DNA of 64,000 nt from G11 sp947167445 (GTDB lineage: Bacteria; Bacillota; Clostridia; Lachnospirales; Lachnospiraceae): the NCBI GenBank assembly GCA_947167445.1, contig CAMVID010000003.1, positions 163,838 through 227,837 on the forward strand, in the 5' to 3' direction. Shown here one piece after another: positions 61,916-64,000 of the stretch; within the stretch, counting starts at the first letter, position 1, and every line of letters begins with the position of its first letter. Both the position numbers and the translations under genes were made by a program. The notes beneath the pieces are model-generated. The model ran no database searches. It saw only the letters and a program-made list of their open reading frames with translations, and was not told where the DNA came from.

Positions 61916-62335
61916 ATGTCAATAGATCAACAATACAAAATAATCGAATTCAAGGAGCTGGGGGACGAGCGAGGCAACCTGGTGGTTATTGAGGGGGACG
62001 GCATGGACATTCCCTTCGACATCAAGAGAGCCTTTTATATCTACGGCTCCGATGCCACAGTGGTAAGAGGCCAGCACGCCAACAAAGAGACGGAGTTTCT
62101 CCTTGTGAACGTCAGCGGAAGCAGCAAGGTGAAGATTGATAACGGCAGGGAGCAGGTCATCATTGAACTTAACAAGCCAAGGATGGGCCTTTACATTCCT
62201 GCCATGCTTTGGAAGGATATGTATGATTTCTCCGCTGATTCAGTGCTTCTGGTTCTGGCCAGCCGCCACTACGACGAGAAAGAGTACATCAGAGACTACG
62301 ACGATTATCTGAAAATAATAAACGAAAACAATTGA
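61916..62335 (+). CDS. dTDP-4-keto-6-deoxyglucose 3,4-ketoisomerase (FdtA/QdtA/WxcM-like)
   Basis: A 139-residue cupin. FKELGDERGNLVVIEG opens the domain, FDIKRAFYIYGSDATVVRGQHANKETE has the conserved R-G-x-H-A for catalysis, and GLYIPAMLWKDMYDFS and VLLVLASRHYDEKEYIRDYD are typical of FdtA/QdtA. It moves the keto group from C4 to C3 so the adjacent aminotransferase can aminate C3. AGGAG is 6 nt upstream. An N-acetyltransferase (FdtC/QdtC) is not seen next to it. Confidence 0.88.
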   Translation: MSIDQQYKIIEFKELGDERGNLVVIEGDGMDIPFDIKRAFYIYGSDATVVRGQHANKETEFLLVNVSGSSKVKIDNGREQVIIELNKPRMGLYIPAMLWKDMYDFSADSVLLVLASRHYDEKEYIRDYDDYLKIINENN

Positions 62336-62359
62336 GACTAACGAGAAGGCTGAAAGATT

Positions 62360-63310
62360 ATGAGCAAGATTTCCATAGTTGTACCTGTATACTATAACGA
62401 AGATACCCTAATGGACCTTTACGAGGATATGAAAGCCAAGATTCTGCCCACCATCGGTGAGTATGAGCTTGTTTTTGTTGACGACGGCTCAGGAGATTCC
62501 TCCTGGGAGGTCATGAACAAGATTAAAGAGATGGATGATAATGTCCACCTTGTAAAGCTTTCCAGAAACTTTGGCGAGCACGCGGCTTTGCTTGCGGGCT
62601 TAAGCGTCTGCACAGGAGACTGCGCTGTGACAAAGCAGGCGGATCTTCAGGAAGATTCCACCTTAATCCTTGAAATGTACGAAAGCTGGAAACGCGGCAA
62701 CAAGGTTGTTCTTGCCGTCAGAAGATCAAGGGATGAGAGCAAGGTGAAGGTTTTCTTTGCCAACATGTACTATAAAATCATCAGGAAGCTTGTTAACGAC
62801 AAGATGCCTCCCGGAGGCTGCGACTGCTACCTGGTGGACCGCAAGGTTATTGAGGTTTTGGAGAGACTTGATGAGAAGAACTCAAGCCTTACCCTTCAGG
62901 TTATGTGGACAGGATTTAAGACTGAGATGATTCCCTTTGACAGAAAGAACCGCGACAAGGGCAAATCCCGCTGGACTTTTGCCAAGAAGTTTAAGCTGGT
63001 TTTGGATTCTGTCATGAGCTTTTCATACATGCCAATCAGGTTCATGACCTGGGTCGGAATCCTCTTTAATATCGGAGCACTTGCGCTTTTTATAAGCGTA
63101 CTTGTTGAGTACTTCACATCCGGAACCCCCATCGCAGGCTGGGCATCATTGATGTGCGTAGTGCTCATATCCACCGGCCTGATTCTAACCACATTAGGAA
63201 TCCTTGGAGAGTATCTCTGGAGAACCCTTGATGCCTCCAGAACCCGCCCCGCATTCATAATTGATGAGGATTTAAAACCTCAAAAGGATGAACAGACATC
63301 AGAACAGTAA
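62360..63310 (+). CDS. GtrB/ArnC-like polyprenyl-phosphate glycosyltransferase
   Basis: A 316-residue GT2. SIVVPVYYNEDTLMDLYEDM, FVDDGSGDSSWEVM, LSRNFGEHAALLAGL and TKQADLQEDSTLI are GtrB hallmarks; PPGGCDCYLVDRKVIEVL and RKNRDKGKSRWTFAKKFKL follow. Two C-terminal membrane helices lie near residues 230-255 and 262-287. It would load the sugar (perhaps the 3-amino-dideoxyhexose made by the preceding genes) onto undecaprenyl phosphate for the GT-C proteins at 57702 and 59221. The GtrA partner could be the domain at the end of the 12966 gene. Confidence 0.88.
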   Translation: MSKISIVVPVYYNEDTLMDLYEDMKAKILPTIGEYELVFVDDGSGDSSWEVMNKIKEMDDNVHLVKLSRNFGEHAALLAGLSVCTGDCAVTKQADLQEDSTLILEMYESWKRGNKVVLAVRRSRDESKVKVFFANMYYKIIRKLVNDKMPPGGCDCYLVDRKVIEVLERLDEKNSSLTLQVMWTGFKTEMIPFDRKNRDKGKSRWTFAKKFKLVLDSVMSFSYMPIRFMTWVGILFNIGALALFISVLVEYFTSGTPIAGWASLMCVVLISTGLILTTLGILGEYLWRTLDASRTRPAFIIDEDLKPQKDEQTSEQ

Positions 63311-63337
63311 AGTGTGGTTTTTGGGACTATCGTACTA

Positions 63338-63366
63338 TTGACAGATTTTTTCAGGGTGTGTACAAT
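63338..63366 (+). promoter_or_regulatory. Strong sigma-A promoter for the small lipoprotein gene
   Basis: TTGACA at 63338-63343, a 17-bp spacer, and TACAAT at 63361-63366, 45 bp before the start codon, whose ribosome site is AGAGGAG. Confidence 0.85.
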
Positions 63367-63410
63367 GGCACATGTTTGTTTAAACTTTTTTTGAAAGAGG
63401 AGATTTAGAA

Positions 63411-63818
63411 ATGAAGAAAAATGTTATGAAGGTTCTTGCAGCCGTTCTCGTATGTGCTTTTCTTGTAGGCTGTGGTACTGCAAATCTTGAGAAGATCATG
63501 AACTCAGCTGAAGGTCAGAAGATGATCGCAGATCAGAAGGAACAGATCGTTAACGGTTCTGCATTCGGTGGCGTTTACAGCGATTTCGATATCGAGACAG
63601 TAGAGAACGCTCTTACTTACAAGTATTACTACTCAGCAGATTTCGATGCTGATCAGATCGAGTCAATCAAGGCAGAGCTTCCCAATTCTGCTGACTGGTC
63701 AACAACAATCGCAGGTGTTAAGGATGAGATCGAGAATTCATCAAAGATTCGTCCTACAAGCGTAACATTCGCTTACTACACAGCTGACGGTGAGGAAATC
63801 TTCACAGTTACTGAATAA
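63411..63818 (+). CDS. Small lipoprotein (DUF4854-like)
   Basis: A 135-residue protein with a lipoprotein signal: MKKNVMKVLAAVLVCAFLVGCG, lipobox LVGC, Cys at residue 21. The mature part has two similar Asp/Glu-rich segments and a beta-rich end (SVTFAYYTADGEEIFTV), similar in size and layout to DUF4854 lipoproteins of Lachnospiraceae; I am moderately sure of that family. It has its own strong promoter and terminator, and its optimal-looking codon use suggests high expression. Function unknown. Confidence 0.75.
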   Translation: MKKNVMKVLAAVLVCAFLVGCGTANLEKIMNSAEGQKMIADQKEQIVNGSAFGGVYSDFDIETVENALTYKYYYSADFDADQIESIKAELPNSADWSTTIAGVKDEIENSSKIRPTSVTFAYYTADGEEIFTVTE

Positions 63819-63839
63819 TTTCCATATTTGGTAAAAGCG

Positions 63840-63874
63840 ACGGCTTCGACTTTATGTCGAGGCCGTTTTATTTT
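63840..63874 (+). terminator. Terminator of the small lipoprotein gene
   Basis: ACGGCTTCGAC at 63840-63850 pairs with GTCGAGGCCGT at 63856-63866 (one G-T pair), then TTTTATTTT. Confidence 0.88.
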
Positions 63875-63890
63875 GCAAATAATGACCGAT

Positions 63891-63972
63891 GTGCAATTTG
63901 GGGACAGTCCCCGATTTGCACATCCGAGGACGTGCAGATCGGGGACTGCTTGGTTTGTCAACCAAGTGCAAC
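63891..63972. repeat. GGGGACAGTCC-type palindromic repeat, copy 3
   Basis: GTGCAATTTGGGGACAGTCC and CCGATTTGCAC make a first unit, then GTGCAGATCGGGGACTG with an inner TTGGTT/AACCAA hairpin and GTGCAAC. It lies after the lipoprotein terminator and resembles copies at 48626 and 53512. Confidence 0.8.
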
Positions 63973-64000
63973 ACTTTCTGAATAAACTTCAGCTGGTGTT

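Overview
The window looks like part of a Clostridia chromosome, most likely a Lachnospiraceae (Butyrivibrio-like) species. This is inferred from moderate GC, strong AGGAGG-type ribosome sites, single-membrane surface proteins (lipoproteins, GH25 lysozymes, a LysM protein) and gene content. No rRNA or tRNA gene was recognised, so the genus is a guess. Nearly all genes lie on the + strand; the one clear exception is a cytidylyltransferase at 47779-48465.

Positions 1-14639 hold the first part of a large cell-surface polysaccharide locus. It contains the end of a UDP-glucose dehydrogenase, an acyl-carrier/adenylation pair, a LegB-like dehydratase, a membrane-anchored GT2, several polytopic GT-C-like proteins, a UDP-glucuronate-epimerase-like enzyme, an OafA-like acyltransferase and a GT4-GtrA fusion. 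After a weak terminator and a good promoter, positions 14693-22637 encode a GH25 lysozyme with an extraordinary acidic N-terminus, a glycosidase-like lipoprotein, and an MBOAT/SGNH pair that could acylate an exported polymer. Positions 22734-32678 carry rmlB, rmlA, a second GH25 protein, rmlC, a Wzm/Wzt-type ABC exporter whose ATPase has a C-terminal carbohydrate-binding domain, a methyltransferase-kinase fusion resembling WbdD, and a large GT2. This suggests ABC-dependent export with a capped chain end.

Positions 32687-41057 encode nonulosonic-acid functions: a PLP enzyme, a FemAB-like protein, a NeuC/LegG-like epimerase, a NeuB/LegI-like synthase, a double GT2, a MaoC hydratase, a hexapeptide acyltransferase and a PseI-type synthase. 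The PseF-like CMP transferase lies apart on the minus strand. Positions 41108-45839 add a GT-C protein, a GT2 and a beta-helix/LysM surface protein.

Positions 45840-48713 form an unusual island. An AAA+ ATPase with a PD-(D/E)XK-like tail is flanked by three related palindromes, one of which overlaps its own -10 box and ribosome site. An arginine operon follows (argC, a GNAT, argJ, argB, argD). Positions 53512-57701 are accessory DNA with a HicAB module, small orphan genes, an inositol-monophosphatase-like gene and many copies of a short repeat ending in GTTATGTAAAC. From 57702 polysaccharide genes resume: two tandem GT-C-like proteins, fdtB- and fdtA-like genes for a dTDP-3-amino-3,6-dideoxyhexose, a GtrB-like GT2 and a small lipoprotein.

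Together the window appears to make and decorate a surface glycan with hexuronic acid, a dTDP-6-deoxysugar, a 3-amino-dideoxysugar and nonulosonic acids. The most unusual elements are the palindrome-flanked ATPase/nuclease, the GTTATGTAAAC repeat family and the WbdD-like protein in a probable Gram-positive.
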